34,070 nt of DNA, from the NCBI GenBank assembly GCA_023423335.1, contig JAFAFU010000006.1, forward strand, positions 1 to 34,070, written 5' to 3'. Below are positions 1 through 6,651 of the stretch, in pieces (positions within the stretch are counted from its first letter, which is position 1; each line of letters starts with the position of its first letter). The translations under genes were made by a program, and so were the position numbers. Below the pieces are notes generated by a model, which was not told the DNA's origin, did no database searches, and was given only the letters and a program-made list of their open reading frames with translations. The DNA is from Bacillota bacterium (GTDB lineage: Bacteria > Bacillota > Clostridia > Lachnospirales > Lachnospiraceae).

Positions 1-5
1 CATAT

Positions 6-77
6 TCCTCGATAGCTCAATGGTAGAGCACACGGCTGTTAACCGTGGGGTTGTAGGTTCGAGCCCTACTCGGGGAG
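6..77 (+). tRNA. tRNA-Asn (anticodon GTT)
   Basis: The 7-bp acceptor stem pairs 6-12 with 70-76 (one G-T wobble) and the discriminator base is G77. The anticodon stem 31-35/43-47 encloses the loop CTGTTAA with anticodon GTT at 38-40. The T-loop GGTTCGAGCCC is present. CCA is not encoded. This is a host gene. Confidence 0.96.
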
Positions 78-96
78 TTTTTTCTTACGCTGAATT

Positions 97-116
97 AGCC
101 CTGTGAGGGCTTTTTT
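97..116 (+). terminator. Intrinsic terminator after tRNA-Asn
   Basis: AGCCCT (97-102), loop GTG, AGGGCT (106-111), followed by a run of T. It would end the tRNA-Asn transcript. Confidence 0.85.
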
Positions 117-205
117 CATGTTCAGGCCTGCATTTGTAATTATATTTATGAAAGCTCGAATAATCCGGTTGCCTTATGGTAAATATAGCCTTGAGGTGAA
201 ATAAA

Positions 206-1768
206 ATGGCGATTCTTTGGAAAGAAAACGGAACATTTGAAGAAAGCGGTACCGAACGGGGAGAATCCCTGTGGGTCCAGAAGCAATACCGTTATGCGAT
301 GCAGCCTGACGGTGAATATAGAGAGAGGACTGCAAAGCCTCCCCTGACGGAAGACATCAATACCGAGGTAGCTGTAATCGGTGCCGGCCTGGCAGGAGTT
401 CTGACGGCGTATCTTTTGCAGAAGCAGGGCATCCAGACTGTGGTCCTGGAGTGTAAGGAAGCCGGAAGCGGAATGACGAAGAATACTACAGCGAAGATAA
501 CCTCTCAGCATGGACTGATTTACCGGAAGCTCATGATGTATAAGGGGGAGGAGCGTGCCTGGGAATATGCAATGGCTAATCAGCAGGCCATCGAGATGTA
601 TGAAGAGATGATCAAGGAGCTTCAGATTGATTGTGATTATGAAATTCTTCCGAGTTATATTTATGCCCTGGATGATGAGTTCAAAATAAAGCAGGAGGTT
701 GAGGCAGCTAATAAGCTTGGGCTTTCGGCAACCTTTACCAAGGAGACAACATTACCCTTTCAGGTAAAGGCTGCTATCCGCTTCGACCATCAGGCTCAGT
801 TCCATCCGCTTAAATTTCTCGATGCAGTGGCAGAGAAGCTGACCATCTATGAAAATACCCGAGTGACGGAGATTCATAAGGATGGGCTGGTGAAGACGGA
901 CAAGGGAAGTGTAAAAGCCAAGAAGGTGGTTATCGCGACCCACTATCCATTCATCAATGTCCCAGGGTATTATTTCTTTAAACTTCATCAGGAGCGGTAT
1001 TATTTGAGCGCTATTGAAGGCGGCGATGCGGATTCAAGAACCCATATGGACGGGATGTATCTTGACGCGGATCCGGACGGCTTTTCTCTTCGGAATTATA
1101 AGGAGCTTTTAATTTTCGGAGGTACCACCCACAGAACCGGTGAATATCAGCCTGCAAGTGCTTATGTAAAGCTTGAGAAGAATATCAGAAAATATTATCC
1201 TGAAGCAAAAATCCGTCATATATGGTCCAACCAGGACTGCATGACACCGGACACAATTCCCTATATCGGCACGTATTCTCTGCAGACACCGAACATCTAT
1301 GTGGCAACCGGCTTTAACAAATGGGGTATGACCAGTGCAATGGTATCTGCCATGATAATCGGTGAAATGATTGCAGGCAGAAAGCATGATTACCAGAAGG
1401 TGTTTAACCCGCGTAGATTAATGCTTTCCGGCAGCAGGGCTTTCCTAAAGGATGCGGCCATCATAACCATCAGCCTCCTGTCAGAATATCTGAAGATACC
1501 CCATGACAAGCTGAAGGATATTGAGAAAGGGAAGGCCGGAGTTATACGCTATGACGGACAGAGAGTCGGAGTATACCGGGATGAAGACGATAAATATTAC
1601 TTTGTAACAACCAAATGTCCCCATTTGGGTTGTAAGCTGGAATGGAACCAGAATGAAATGACTTGGGACTGTCCCTGCCATGGTTCACGATTTGATTATC
1701 GCGGGAACCTGATTAATAATCCGGCTATGAGGGATGCATTTGACGCCTGTATCCGGAAAAAGAAGTAG
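206..1768 (+). CDS. FAD-dependent oxidoreductase with C-terminal Rieske [2Fe-2S] domain
   Basis: 520 aa host protein. A dinucleotide-binding motif GAGLAG lies at residues 59-64, followed by a DAO-type FAD oxidoreductase body. The C-terminus is a Rieske domain with CPHLGC at 471-476 and CPCHGSRFD at 489-497, giving the Cys/His pairs C471/H473 and C489/H492 expected for a Rieske cluster. A GAGGTG ribosome binding site sits 7 nt before ATG 206. Related firmicute proteins are usually described as FAD oxidoreductases with a Rieske domain; their substrate is generally unknown and none can be named here. The gene lies between two tRNA genes and has no visible partner. A structured stretch with arms AAAGTATC and GATACTTT follows its stop (about 1774-1840) and may be its terminator. 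Confidence 0.93.
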   Translation: MAILWKENGTFEESGTERGESLWVQKQYRYAMQPDGEYRERTAKPPLTEDINTEVAVIGAGLAGVLTAYLLQKQGIQTVVLECKEAGSGMTKNTTAKITSQHGLIYRKLMMYKGEERAWEYAMANQQAIEMYEEMIKELQIDCDYEILPSYIYALDDEFKIKQEVEAANKLGLSATFTKETTLPFQVKAAIRFDHQAQFHPLKFLDAVAEKLTIYENTRVTEIHKDGLVKTDKGSVKAKKVVIATHYPFINVPGYYFFKLHQERYYLSAIEGGDADSRTHMDGMYLDADPDGFSLRNYKELLIFGGTTHRTGEYQPASAYVKLEKNIRKYYPEAKIRHIWSNQDCMTPDTIPYIGTYSLQTPNIYVATGFNKWGMTSAMVSAMIIGEMIAGRKHDYQKVFNPRRLMLSGSRAFLKDAAIITISLLSEYLKIPHDKLKDIEKGKAGVIRYDGQRVGVYRDEDDKYYFVTTKCPHLGCKLEWNQNEMTWDCPCHGSRFDYRGNLINNPAMRDAFDACIRKKK

Positions 1769-1867
1769 TTTTAAAGTATCAGGAATGATACGGTTCAAAG
1801 TCAAGTTACCCCCAAAAACAGTTGCGGTAATAGGATACTTTTACACAATAAAATTGAGAAAAAAGTG

Positions 1868-1896
1868 TTGCAAATAGTGAACGGGAATGATATAAT
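1868..1896 (+). promoter_or_regulatory. Promoter of tRNA-Leu
   Basis: TTGCAA (1868-1873), a 17-bp spacer and a consensus TATAAT (1891-1896), about 35 bp upstream of the mature tRNA-Leu. This host promoter stays intact after integration. Confidence 0.85.
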
Positions 1897-1931
1897 CACT
1901 ATTGTTCGCTGCTGACAGCGGACAATAAAAT

Positions 1932-2015
1932 GCAGTCGTGGCGGAATTGGCATACGCGCTAGACTAAGGATCTAGTCCGGGTTTCTGGGTAGGGGTTCAA
2001 GTCCCCTCGACTGCA
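1932..2015 (+). tRNA. tRNA-Leu (anticodon AAG), prophage integration target
   Basis: The acceptor stem pairs GCAGTCG (1932-1938) with CGACTGC (2008-2014), with discriminator A2015. The anticodon stem CTAGA/TCTAG encloses the loop CTAAGGA with anticodon AAG. It has the long variable arm of a class II tRNA, and the T-loop GGTTCAAGTCC is present. The integrase stop codon begins 3 bp downstream, so the tRNA 3' half is very probably part of the attachment core, regenerated intact by integration. Confidence 0.95.
1991..2015. other. Probable attL core (3' end of tRNA-Leu)
   Basis: Inferred: tyrosine recombinases of this kind usually recombine in the T-arm and acceptor stem of a tRNA gene, and the integrase gene abuts this one. 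The exact core cannot be set because the right junction (attR) is outside the window. Confidence 0.5.
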
Positions 2016-2017
2016 TG

Positions 2018-3277
2018 CTAAAAGTCTTGACTTATCAAGGCTTTTTTATTTTGTGTTGCATTTTGTGTTGCATACATTGCCCTAAATTCATCTAATGATT
2101 CATCGGTATCAGCTTTTTCATAAAGGATAAGCCAAGCTTTATACTTCTTTATATCGATATCGCTACGCCCCACCATCTTTTCGAAGTAATCATCTATTAT
2201 CTCATCTGCTCTTACGCGTTCCTTCGAAAATGTATGTGTATAAACCTTTTTCATGACAGCATCCGTCTTCCATCCCCCGCGTTCCTGAGCGTATTTGGAT
2301 GGAATATTCAGCATGTCCATTACGGATGCGTTCATGTGCCGTAGATCGTGGAAAGTGATATGCGATATGTCATTCTTGGCTAGTAGCCTAGTAAACCGCC
2401 TGTATATGACTTGTCCGCTCAAGGTGACTATCTCATCTACATCCGGATCCGTTTTATCAATCAGACGCTGTATATATATTGGTATTTTATGCTGCCTTGT
2501 GCGTGTAAATGTTTTTGCCTGCTCCTTTCTCACCGCCTCGCAATTTACATCGACTACCACTTCTTTAATGGTTATATATCCATTATTTATAAATGATTTT
2601 TTAAGTCCTCTGACCTCGCTCATTGAGTATGATAACCACATAGCCAATACGACTGCTAATTCAATTTCTGTATCCCTTACAATGTTTATGATGGTTTCGG
2701 GTTCTGGTAGCTCTTTGATAACATTTTTCAACGCCGGCAGCGGAATGGTACAATCGAGATCAGGATAATATTCATTGATGACGGCCGTTATCAGTCCGTA
2801 TGAATTCCTAACTGTTTTGGCAGATATAGTTTTAGGATTTTTACTGTTTCGTTTAGATGGTCGCTTCGCTTCGCGGTTAACTGCTTCTTTTAGCAACTCT
2901 GGAGATAGTTTTTTTAAAGGAATATCCATTAATTCCTGATAACTGTATCTTTTAATTTTCTTATATCCCTGAATTGTGGTTGGTGATAATATAGCATCGG
3001 AATTATTTATGTATTTATCGATAGCTTCGAAAAGAGTAAGATTTGCAAATTTACTCTTCTTCCTTTTATTTGCGGCAAACTCAGCAGCTAAAAGCTCGGC
3101 TTCTCTTCTCCCGGCCGGTGTTGGATCATCGCTCGTGAAAGATTCGTATATGCGCTTCTTCTTAGGCTTGCCTTTTTTATCGCATAAAATATTTCCGTCT
3201 TTATCTAATTTATTGACGGAGTGACTATAAACCAGAGCCCTCCAGCTACCGCTGGGTAATTTTTTTGCTTTTGCCAT
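2018..3277 (-). CDS. int: Phage tyrosine recombinase (integrase)
   Basis: 419 aa. The catalytic residues of the family are visible: R223 (in SEVRGLK), H310-DL-R313 (HDLRH), W336 in the usual second-His position (GGW) and the nucleophile Y346 (KVYTH). A SAM-like core-binding domain covers roughly residues 80-190, and the N-terminus looks like an arm-binding domain. I chose ATG 3277 over the upstream ATG at 3301 because AAGGAGGAGCAT directly precedes it. It catalyses integration into, and with a directionality factor excision from, tRNA-Leu. No excisionase is recognisable. The C-terminus contains a duplicated tetrapeptide (ATQN twice, residues 403-410) encoded by a tandem 12-bp DNA repeat. Confidence 0.95.
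   Translation of the reverse strand: MAKAKKLPSGSWRALVYSHSVNKLDKDGNILCDKKGKPKKKRIYESFTSDDPTPAGRREAELLAAEFAANKRKKSKFANLTLFEAIDKYINNSDAILSPTTIQGYKKIKRYSYQELMDIPLKKLSPELLKEAVNREAKRPSKRNSKNPKTISAKTVRNSYGLITAVINEYYPDLDCTIPLPALKNVIKELPEPETIINIVRDTEIELAVVLAMWLSYSMSEVRGLKKSFINNGYITIKEVVVDVNCEAVRKEQAKTFTRTRQHKIPIYIQRLIDKTDPDVDEIVTLSGQVIYRRFTRLLAKNDISHITFHDLRHMNASVMDMLNIPSKYAQERGGWKTDAVMKKVYTHTFSKERVRADEIIDDYFEKMVGRSDIDIKKYKAWLILYEKADTDESLDEFRAMYATQNATQNKKALISQDF
2023..2047 (+). terminator. Terminator-like hairpin after tRNA-Leu, inside the int 3' end
   Basis: AGTCTTG (2023-2029), loop ACTTAT, CAAGGCT (2036-2042) with one G-T wobble, then TTTTT. It would terminate tRNA-Leu transcription. The same bases encode the last residues of the integrase on the other strand, so it is phage DNA that restores a terminator to the host tRNA. 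Confidence 0.7.
2049..2072. repeat. Tandem 12-bp repeat, possible integrase arm sites
   Basis: TTTTGTGTTGCA occurs twice head to tail (2049-2060 and 2061-2072) inside the 3' end of int, 34 bp from the end of the tRNA. Spacing and position fit arm-type integrase binding sites next to attP; this role is inferred. Confidence 0.6.
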
Positions 3278-3314
3278 ATGCTCCTCCTTAATTTTGGGCA
3301 TAAAAAATACACCC

Positions 3315-3343
3315 TTGTTGATTTATGTTAAAGGTGTTATAAT
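3315..3343 (+). promoter_or_regulatory. Strong promoter reading away from int
   Basis: TTGTTG (3315-3320), 17-bp spacer, extended -10 TGtTATAAT with TATAAT at 3338-3343. An imperfect inverted repeat (ACACCCTT 3309-3316 and AAAGGTGT 3330-3337) overlaps it and could be an operator. Confidence 0.7.
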
Positions 3344-3349
3344 AGGCTT

Positions 3350-3430
3350 GTTTGAGGCAGTATTATAATCACCTGATTATTTTATTGCATTGCCGCTTCA
3401 GTGCTGGTAACACTGAGGCGGTTTTATTTT
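3350..3430 (+). ncRNA. Candidate ~80-nt RNA antisense to the int leader
   Basis: A complete small transcription unit: a strong promoter with start near 3350, an internal near-palindrome (ATAATCA-CC-TGATTAT, 3365-3380), and an 11-bp terminator stem (3393-3403/3411-3421, one G-T wobble) with TTTTATTTT. It lies between the Ntn-hydrolase gene and int on the opposite strand, so it is antisense to readthrough RNA entering int. A 68-aa frame starting at TTG 3352 runs on past the terminator and looks non-coding. The layout recalls antisense antitoxin RNAs of type I systems, but no toxin frame is visible. RNA class unknown. Confidence 0.5.
3393..3430 (+). terminator. Intrinsic terminator of the candidate small RNA
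   Basis: CCGCTTCAGTG, loop CTGGTAA, CACTGAGGCGG, then TTTTATTTT. The T tract is only on the plus strand, so minus-strand transcription from the repressor operon towards int would not be stopped. Confidence 0.82.
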
Positions 3431-3440
3431 GTATTAAAGA

Positions 3441-4013
3441 TTACTTAGATATTTTGCACTTAAAAACGCGATTATTTATAGTATCATTTAGTTGTGCTGC
3501 ATGCTTTATACAATTTTCCATTCTTTTAGTTATCGACATTTGTGTAAGACATATGTAATGTTCAAATAATTTATCCCCGTCAAAACCATTAGGATTAAGT
3601 GTTGCATAACAGTAGTGAGATATTGTTGGAATTTGTTTATTGATTTGAAAACCTGTACATTTAGCAAACGAATTTAAAGTAATCTTGCCAGAAGCATCTA
3701 GTCCGGCAATTACCATTTGTATATTATCAGCATTTACATTAGAGGCTACTATTTTTGCAATTTCACATAGAATAACCGCTGTATCATCGGCATTAATTAT
3801 ATCAATGTTTATTTCGGGATATTTCATAAAATTATCTATTATACATTCACTTACTTCAGCAATTCCTGAGAACCCTATACAAACATTATTATTTATTTTT
3901 CTTGTTTTATTATATGATTCAGATAGAATCTCCCTAGATAGAGAATTTCTGGCTCTTCCATCACTCATAATAATAACTTCTTGCGGTGTTGCAAATCCGA
4001 TTACAAAGCTCAT
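3441..4013 (-). CDS. Proteasome-like N-terminal nucleophile (Ntn) hydrolase with predicted Ser1
   Basis: 190 aa from ATG 4013, chosen because GGAGGA lies 7 nt upstream; the longer frame (to 4082) overlaps the upstream gene and lacks such a site. If Met is removed, the protein begins S-F-V-I-G-F and the motif SDGRAR falls at residues 16-21, matching Asp17 and Arg19 of the proteasome beta/HslV motif (D-S-R-A-T). K38 in RKI corresponds to catalytic Lys33 with a slightly longer loop, followed by IGFSG (45-49) at the place of the beta-subunit glycine turn. The family hydrolyses amide or peptide bonds with the N-terminal residue; here that residue would be Ser instead of Thr. It is the third gene of the minus-strand lysogeny operon. 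Cleavage of a phage regulator is possible but inferred. Substrate and ATPase partner are unknown. Confidence 0.72.
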   Translation of the reverse strand: MSFVIGFATPQEVIIMSDGRARNSLSREILSESYNKTRKINNNVCIGFSGIAEVSECIIDNFMKYPEINIDIINADDTAVILCEIAKIVASNVNADNIQMVIAGLDASGKITLNSFAKCTGFQINKQIPTISHYCYATLNPNGFDGDKLFEHYICLTQMSITKRMENCIKHAAQLNDTINNRVFKCKISK

Positions 4014-4054
4014 ATTATTGTATCCTCCGATTTTATTAGCTATTAATATTGCCA

Positions 4055-4513
4055 TTATAAAATCTTCATCACGCCGAGACACGGTTCGAAATAAATTATG
4101 TAGCTGTCTATCATGGTGTATTCACCGTATTTGTTCCGATAATATGCAAGGGCATCAGATAAAAATTCTTCAGTGATTCCAAGATGCTCTGCCATTTCAA
4201 AAAGGTTATGACATCCGGCATTATATGCATCAATTATGCCGATCAGGCCTATCTGCTTATCATACGCCCAGCATCTGGCCTTTAACTCCTGCTTGCGGTT
4301 TTCTGTTTTACTCTGATCCAGAATGTCTCCGGAGCTGACAAGATAGTGCCCAATTTCTTCTGCAAGGATACAGGCTTTCTCAGTGAGACTTAAACTCTTC
4401 TCTATGGCAATGCAATCATCGACATACAATCCCTTGAGCCCATTAACATGACTCAAATTGATTTCAAGTATAGTCAAGTGATCATATAGTAAGGATAATT
4501 CTTCGTAAGTCAA
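4055..4513 (-). CDS. ImmA/IrrE-family metallopeptidase-like protein
   Basis: 152 aa, TTG start at 4513 with GGAAGG 7 nt upstream. The segment EKACILAEEIGHYLVSSGDI contains the metal-binding motif of this family as E52-E-I-G-H56: the catalytic Glu and second His are kept, but the first His of HExxH is Glu. I recall related phage proteins with AEELGH in the same place, so the change may be typical of a subfamily. ImmA-type proteins cleave the neighbouring repressor to allow induction. It lies 60 bp downstream of the repressor and ahead of the Ntn hydrolase, probably in one operon. Role in induction is inferred. Confidence 0.8.
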   Translation of the reverse strand: MTYEELSLLYDHLTILEINLSHVNGLKGLYVDDCIAIEKSLSLTEKACILAEEIGHYLVSSGDILDQSKTENRKQELKARCWAYDKQIGLIGIIDAYNAGCHNLFEMAEHLGITEEFLSDALAYYRNKYGEYTMIDSYIIYFEPCLGVMKIL

Positions 4514-4573
4514 TTAATCGCCTTCCCCATAATTAGTAAAGCCAGTATATTATGTGGCATGGACAAACCGTGC

Positions 4574-5167
4574 CTATTTTTTGTTGTTTCTTGCGGCAAG
4601 AAGAAGCTGTTTGTATTCTTCGATTTTTTTTAGCTCATCAGGGGTCCAGTTTTCATTGTTTGCTTTATGTGCGGCAATTGTGCTAACACCATCACTATTT
4701 GATAAACATAAGTTAGAATCAATTAGCATATTAATGTAATCGTCATTATCAAAATCACCTGGGCTATCTATACCTAAAATATAAACAATATGAACATTTA
4801 AAGCTTGTGACAATAAATCCAGCTGCTCTCTTGATTTAATCACCGACAAATTTCCTATATCTAAATCGCTAACTTCTTCAGTTGTCATTCCAATTTTTTG
4901 GGCAAGCATTTGTTTGGTTAATCCACGACTAGCCCTTGCATCTCTTAACCGATATTTCATATCTTCCCATCCCATAAGGTATGCAGGAGATGTTTGTAGC
5001 GCATTGGCTAATAACTTAATTTTATCACGTTTTACATTTCTTATTTCACCGCTTTCGTATCTCTGAATCGTAGGGGTAGAAACGCCAACCTGTTTTGCTA
5101 GTTCCTCCATTGTCATATTTAAATCCGTTCTCAATGATTTGATTTTATCCTTAAACTCCAAGGTCAC
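4574..5167 (-). CDS. Phage repressor with two helix-turn-helix domains
   Basis: 197 aa. The first HTH_3/XRE domain covers about residues 6-66 (EELAKQVGVSTPTIQRYESG), the second about 71-134 (KQMLAQKIGMTTEEVS). The rest is acidic and ends in a helical lysine-rich tail. There is no LexA-type peptidase domain, which fits regulation by the ImmA-like neighbour. The start may be GTG 5167 (AAGGCGG only about 1-2 nt upstream) or the TTG two codons later (better spacing). It is transcribed divergently from the Cro-like gene and should bind the operators at 5194-5302. Confidence 0.88.
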   Translation of the reverse strand: MTLEFKDKIKSLRTDLNMTMEELAKQVGVSTPTIQRYESGEIRNVKRDKIKLLANALQTSPAYLMGWEDMKYRLRDARASRGLTKQMLAQKIGMTTEEVSDLDIGNLSVIKSREQLDLLSQALNVHIVYILGIDSPGDFDNDDYINMLIDSNLCLSNSDGVSTIAAHKANNENWTPDELKKIEEYKQLLLAARNNKK

Positions 5168-5185
5168 ACCGCCTTTCTGAATTTA

Positions 5186-5214
5186 ATTGTAGCATTATAG
5201 TTGCAAAAATGCAA
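5186..5214 (-). promoter_or_regulatory. Promoter of the repressor operon
   Basis: Reading on the minus strand: TTGCAT (5214-5209), 17-bp spacer, TACAAT (5191-5186) with the extended -10 TGc. The large palindrome at 5194-5221 covers the spacer and -35, so the repressor probably controls its own gene. Confidence 0.7.
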
Positions 5215-5221
5215 CTATAAT
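5194..5221. promoter_or_regulatory. Palindromic operator, 12-bp arms
   Basis: ATTATAGTTGCA, spacer AAAA, TGCAACTATAAT: a perfect inverted repeat over the leftward promoter. A likely binding site for the repressor or Cro-like protein; as RNA it could also form a hairpin. Confidence 0.75.
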
Positions 5222-5242
5222 TTGCGTAAAAGAAAATAAAAG

Positions 5243-5256
5243 TTGCGTATACGTAT
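5243..5256. promoter_or_regulatory. Operator-like site O2 over the rightward -35
   Basis: TTGCGTATACGTAT, related to the inverse of TTACGTAAACGCAA found at 5289 and 5522. It ends on the first base of the rightward -35 box. A half-site TTGCGTA also occurs at 5222-5228. Confidence 0.65.
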
Positions 5257-5284
5257 TGACAGCAAAAAATACATGTGTTATTAT
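5256..5284 (+). promoter_or_regulatory. Rightward early promoter
   Basis: Consensus TTGACA (5256-5261), 17-bp spacer, TATTAT (5279-5284) with extended -10 TGt. Transcription should start near 5291, inside operator 5289-5302, and read cro-like, antirepressor and the early operon. Confidence 0.82.
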
Positions 5285-5288
5285 AAAG

Positions 5289-5302
5289 TTACGTAAACGC
5301 AA
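5289..5302. promoter_or_regulatory. Operator O3 at the transcription start
   Basis: TTACGTAAACGCAA, identical to 5522-5535. It lies on the expected +1 of the early promoter, where a bound repressor would block initiation. Confidence 0.7.
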
Positions 5303-5313
5303 GAAAGGAGAAT

Positions 5314-5529
5314 ATGAGTATGCTGGACAAAAATAAATTTAAGGGCATAGTATATGCGCGAGGCAAGACATTGCGTGGAGTGGCTAATTATCTAGGCATT
5401 AATGCAGCCACTCTCTATAGAAAACTAAATGGTGAAAGCGATTTTTATAGGGAAGAAATTCAAAAACTGTGTATTTATTTAGAAATTGAAAACCCGTCCG
5501 AAATTTTTTTTGCTGAAAAAGTTACGTAA
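5314..5529 (+). CDS. Cro-like small HTH regulator
   Basis: 71 aa, ATG 5314 with AAAGGAG upstream. It holds one HTH (TLRGVANYLGINAATLYRKL) and little else, as in Cro-type proteins that counter the repressor. It is the first gene of the rightward early operon. Its stop codon lies inside the operator copy at 5522-5535. It may bind the TTACGTAAACGCAA sites; inferred from position. Confidence 0.85.
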   Translation: MSMLDKNKFKGIVYARGKTLRGVANYLGINAATLYRKLNGESDFYREEIQKLCIYLEIENPSEIFFAEKVT

Positions 5530-5535
5530 ACGCAA
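5522..5535. promoter_or_regulatory. Operator O4 between cro-like gene and antirepressor
   Basis: A second exact copy of TTACGTAAACGCAA, overlapping the stop codon (TAA 5527-5529) of the Cro-like gene and followed, as in the first copy, by a near-identical ribosome binding site region. It could act as a roadblock or be the trace of a small duplication of the leader. Confidence 0.65.
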
Positions 5536-5548
5536 AAAAGGAGAATGT

Positions 5549-6247
5549 ATGAACGGATTAGAACAAAAAACAATTATCTCGCTAGAGGTAGCCGAAATGA
5601 TCGGCAAGGACCACAAGAACATCCTGAGAGATGTTAGAGGTTATACGGAAGAATTGGGAAAGCTCAAAATTGAGCCGTCACATTTCTTCGTAGAAAGCAC
5701 ATACCAAAGCGAACAGAATAAACAGCTTCCATGCTACATGGTAACGAAGAAAGGCTGCGAATTTATAGCTCATAAGCTTACCGGCATCAAAGGTACAGAA
5801 TTTACAGCTAAGTACATTAACCGCTTCCACGACATGGCGGATATCATCCAAAAGCCAAAGACACCTATACAATTGCTCGAACTTGAATTTGAGGCAATTA
5901 AACAGGTAGAAGAGAAGGTAGACGCTGTCAATGACGATCTCCAAGCTTTCAAGATGGATATGCCTATTCTTGGGATCGAGTGTGATCGGATAACTGCAGC
6001 AGTCAAGAAGAAAGGTGTAAACTGCCTCGGCGGTAAGGACAGCAATGCATATCAGGATAAATCGCTTCGCGCAAAGGTTTACTCGGATATCTATGGTCAA
6101 CTTAAGAGAGAGTTTGGTTTGTCGGCATCGTATAAGGCAATTAAGCGAAGCCAGACAGATATGGCTGTGGCCATCATTGAGGCTTATGAGCTGCCTATGG
6201 CACTGGCTGAGGATATCAACGATCTGAACGCTCAAATGGTGATGTAG
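5549..6247 (+). CDS. Antirepressor: Rha-type N-domain plus ORF6C C-domain
   Basis: 232 aa. Start ATG 5549 was chosen because AAAAAGGAG precedes it; the longer frame from 5486 overlaps the Cro-like gene. The N-terminal ~100 residues match the Rha regulatory domain (SLEVAEMIGKDHKNILRDVR, then CYMVTKKGCEFIA). A coiled linker covers about 105-135. The C-terminus is an ORF6C domain (KVYSDIYGQLKREFGLSASY, then KAIKR). Such proteins are DNA- or repressor-binding switches of temperate phages. It is second in the early operon, preceded by operator O4, so it is probably under repressor control twice. Confidence 0.9.
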   Translation: MNGLEQKTIISLEVAEMIGKDHKNILRDVRGYTEELGKLKIEPSHFFVESTYQSEQNKQLPCYMVTKKGCEFIAHKLTGIKGTEFTAKYINRFHDMADIIQKPKTPIQLLELEFEAIKQVEEKVDAVNDDLQAFKMDMPILGIECDRITAAVKKKGVNCLGGKDSNAYQDKSLRAKVYSDIYGQLKREFGLSASYKAIKRSQTDMAVAIIEAYELPMALAEDINDLNAQMVM

Positions 6248-6261
6248 AAGGAGGTGAGAAT

Positions 6262-6414
6262 ATGGCTAAGGTATATGAGAATCCTGAAGAGGAATTGAAG
6301 GCAATTATAAAAAAGGAAGCAAAACTGGATAAGCAGATAGCTGAAACAGAAGCATCGCTTGCTAAGTGTAGGAAGCGGATGCAGGAGCTGGAGCAGACGG
6401 AAAAGAAACAATAA
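6262..6414 (+). CDS. Small coiled-coil protein, 50 aa
   Basis: ATG 6262 with a strong AAGGAGGTGAGAAT leader. The sequence is almost wholly helical and charged (residues 8-50, rich in E, K, Q), with no known motif. It is the next early-operon gene after the antirepressor, 14 bp downstream. Function unknown; a small DNA- or protein-binding coil is possible. Confidence 0.75.
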   Translation: MAKVYENPEEELKAIIKKEAKLDKQIAETEASLAKCRKRMQELEQTEKKQ

Positions 6415-6489
6415 ACTCACCCAAAACAGCTATCGGGCGGACATGCTGCGGAAACACAAGAAGTCAAAACAGGATAGGAGGTGAGAGGG

Positions 6490-6651
6490 GTGGATGTCAG
6501 AATTTTAGCCTTAATACTATGGGGTCTTATCGTGGTAATCGTGATAGGCCGACTTAGCATTAAGGCTGATATGGAAGATAGATTCAAGTTTTTCATTGTC
6601 GGATTGATTTCAATACTTATTTTAATAAGGAATTTATGTACCCCATTATGA
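6490..6651 (+). CDS. Small two-TM membrane protein, 53 aa
   Basis: GTG 6490 with GGAGG 8 nt upstream. Two hydrophobic stretches (about 4-20 and 34-49) are linked by a short charged loop, so both ends should lie on the same side of the membrane. Its last 35 bp overlap the 3' end of the opposite-strand gene at 6617. Function unknown. Confidence 0.7.
   Translation: MDVRILALILWGLIVVIVIGRLSIKADMEDRFKFFIVGLISILILIRNLCTPL

Noticed and set aside
1773..1842. Riboswitch or RNA gene after the oxidoreductase
   Set aside because: Complementary arms are present but the loop is long and no known RNA class is matched; at most a terminator.
3352..3558. 68-aa frame starting at TTG 3352
   Set aside because: It runs through a strong terminator and into the antisense of the Ntn hydrolase gene, and has no ribosome binding site.
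4014..4082. N-terminal extension of the Ntn hydrolase (longer frame)
   Set aside because: It overlaps the ImmA-like gene, and the good ribosome binding site lies before ATG 4013.
5314..5529. Excisionase
   Set aside because: The protein is a small HTH of Cro type in the cro position; nothing points to excisionase, which was not found in the window.
5486..5548. N-terminal extension of the antirepressor
   Set aside because: It would be a basic read of the Cro-like gene end; ATG 5549 has a proper ribosome binding site.
5678..6235. 185-aa minus-strand frame inside the antirepressor
   Set aside because: Fully inside the antirepressor on the other strand; no recognisable family.
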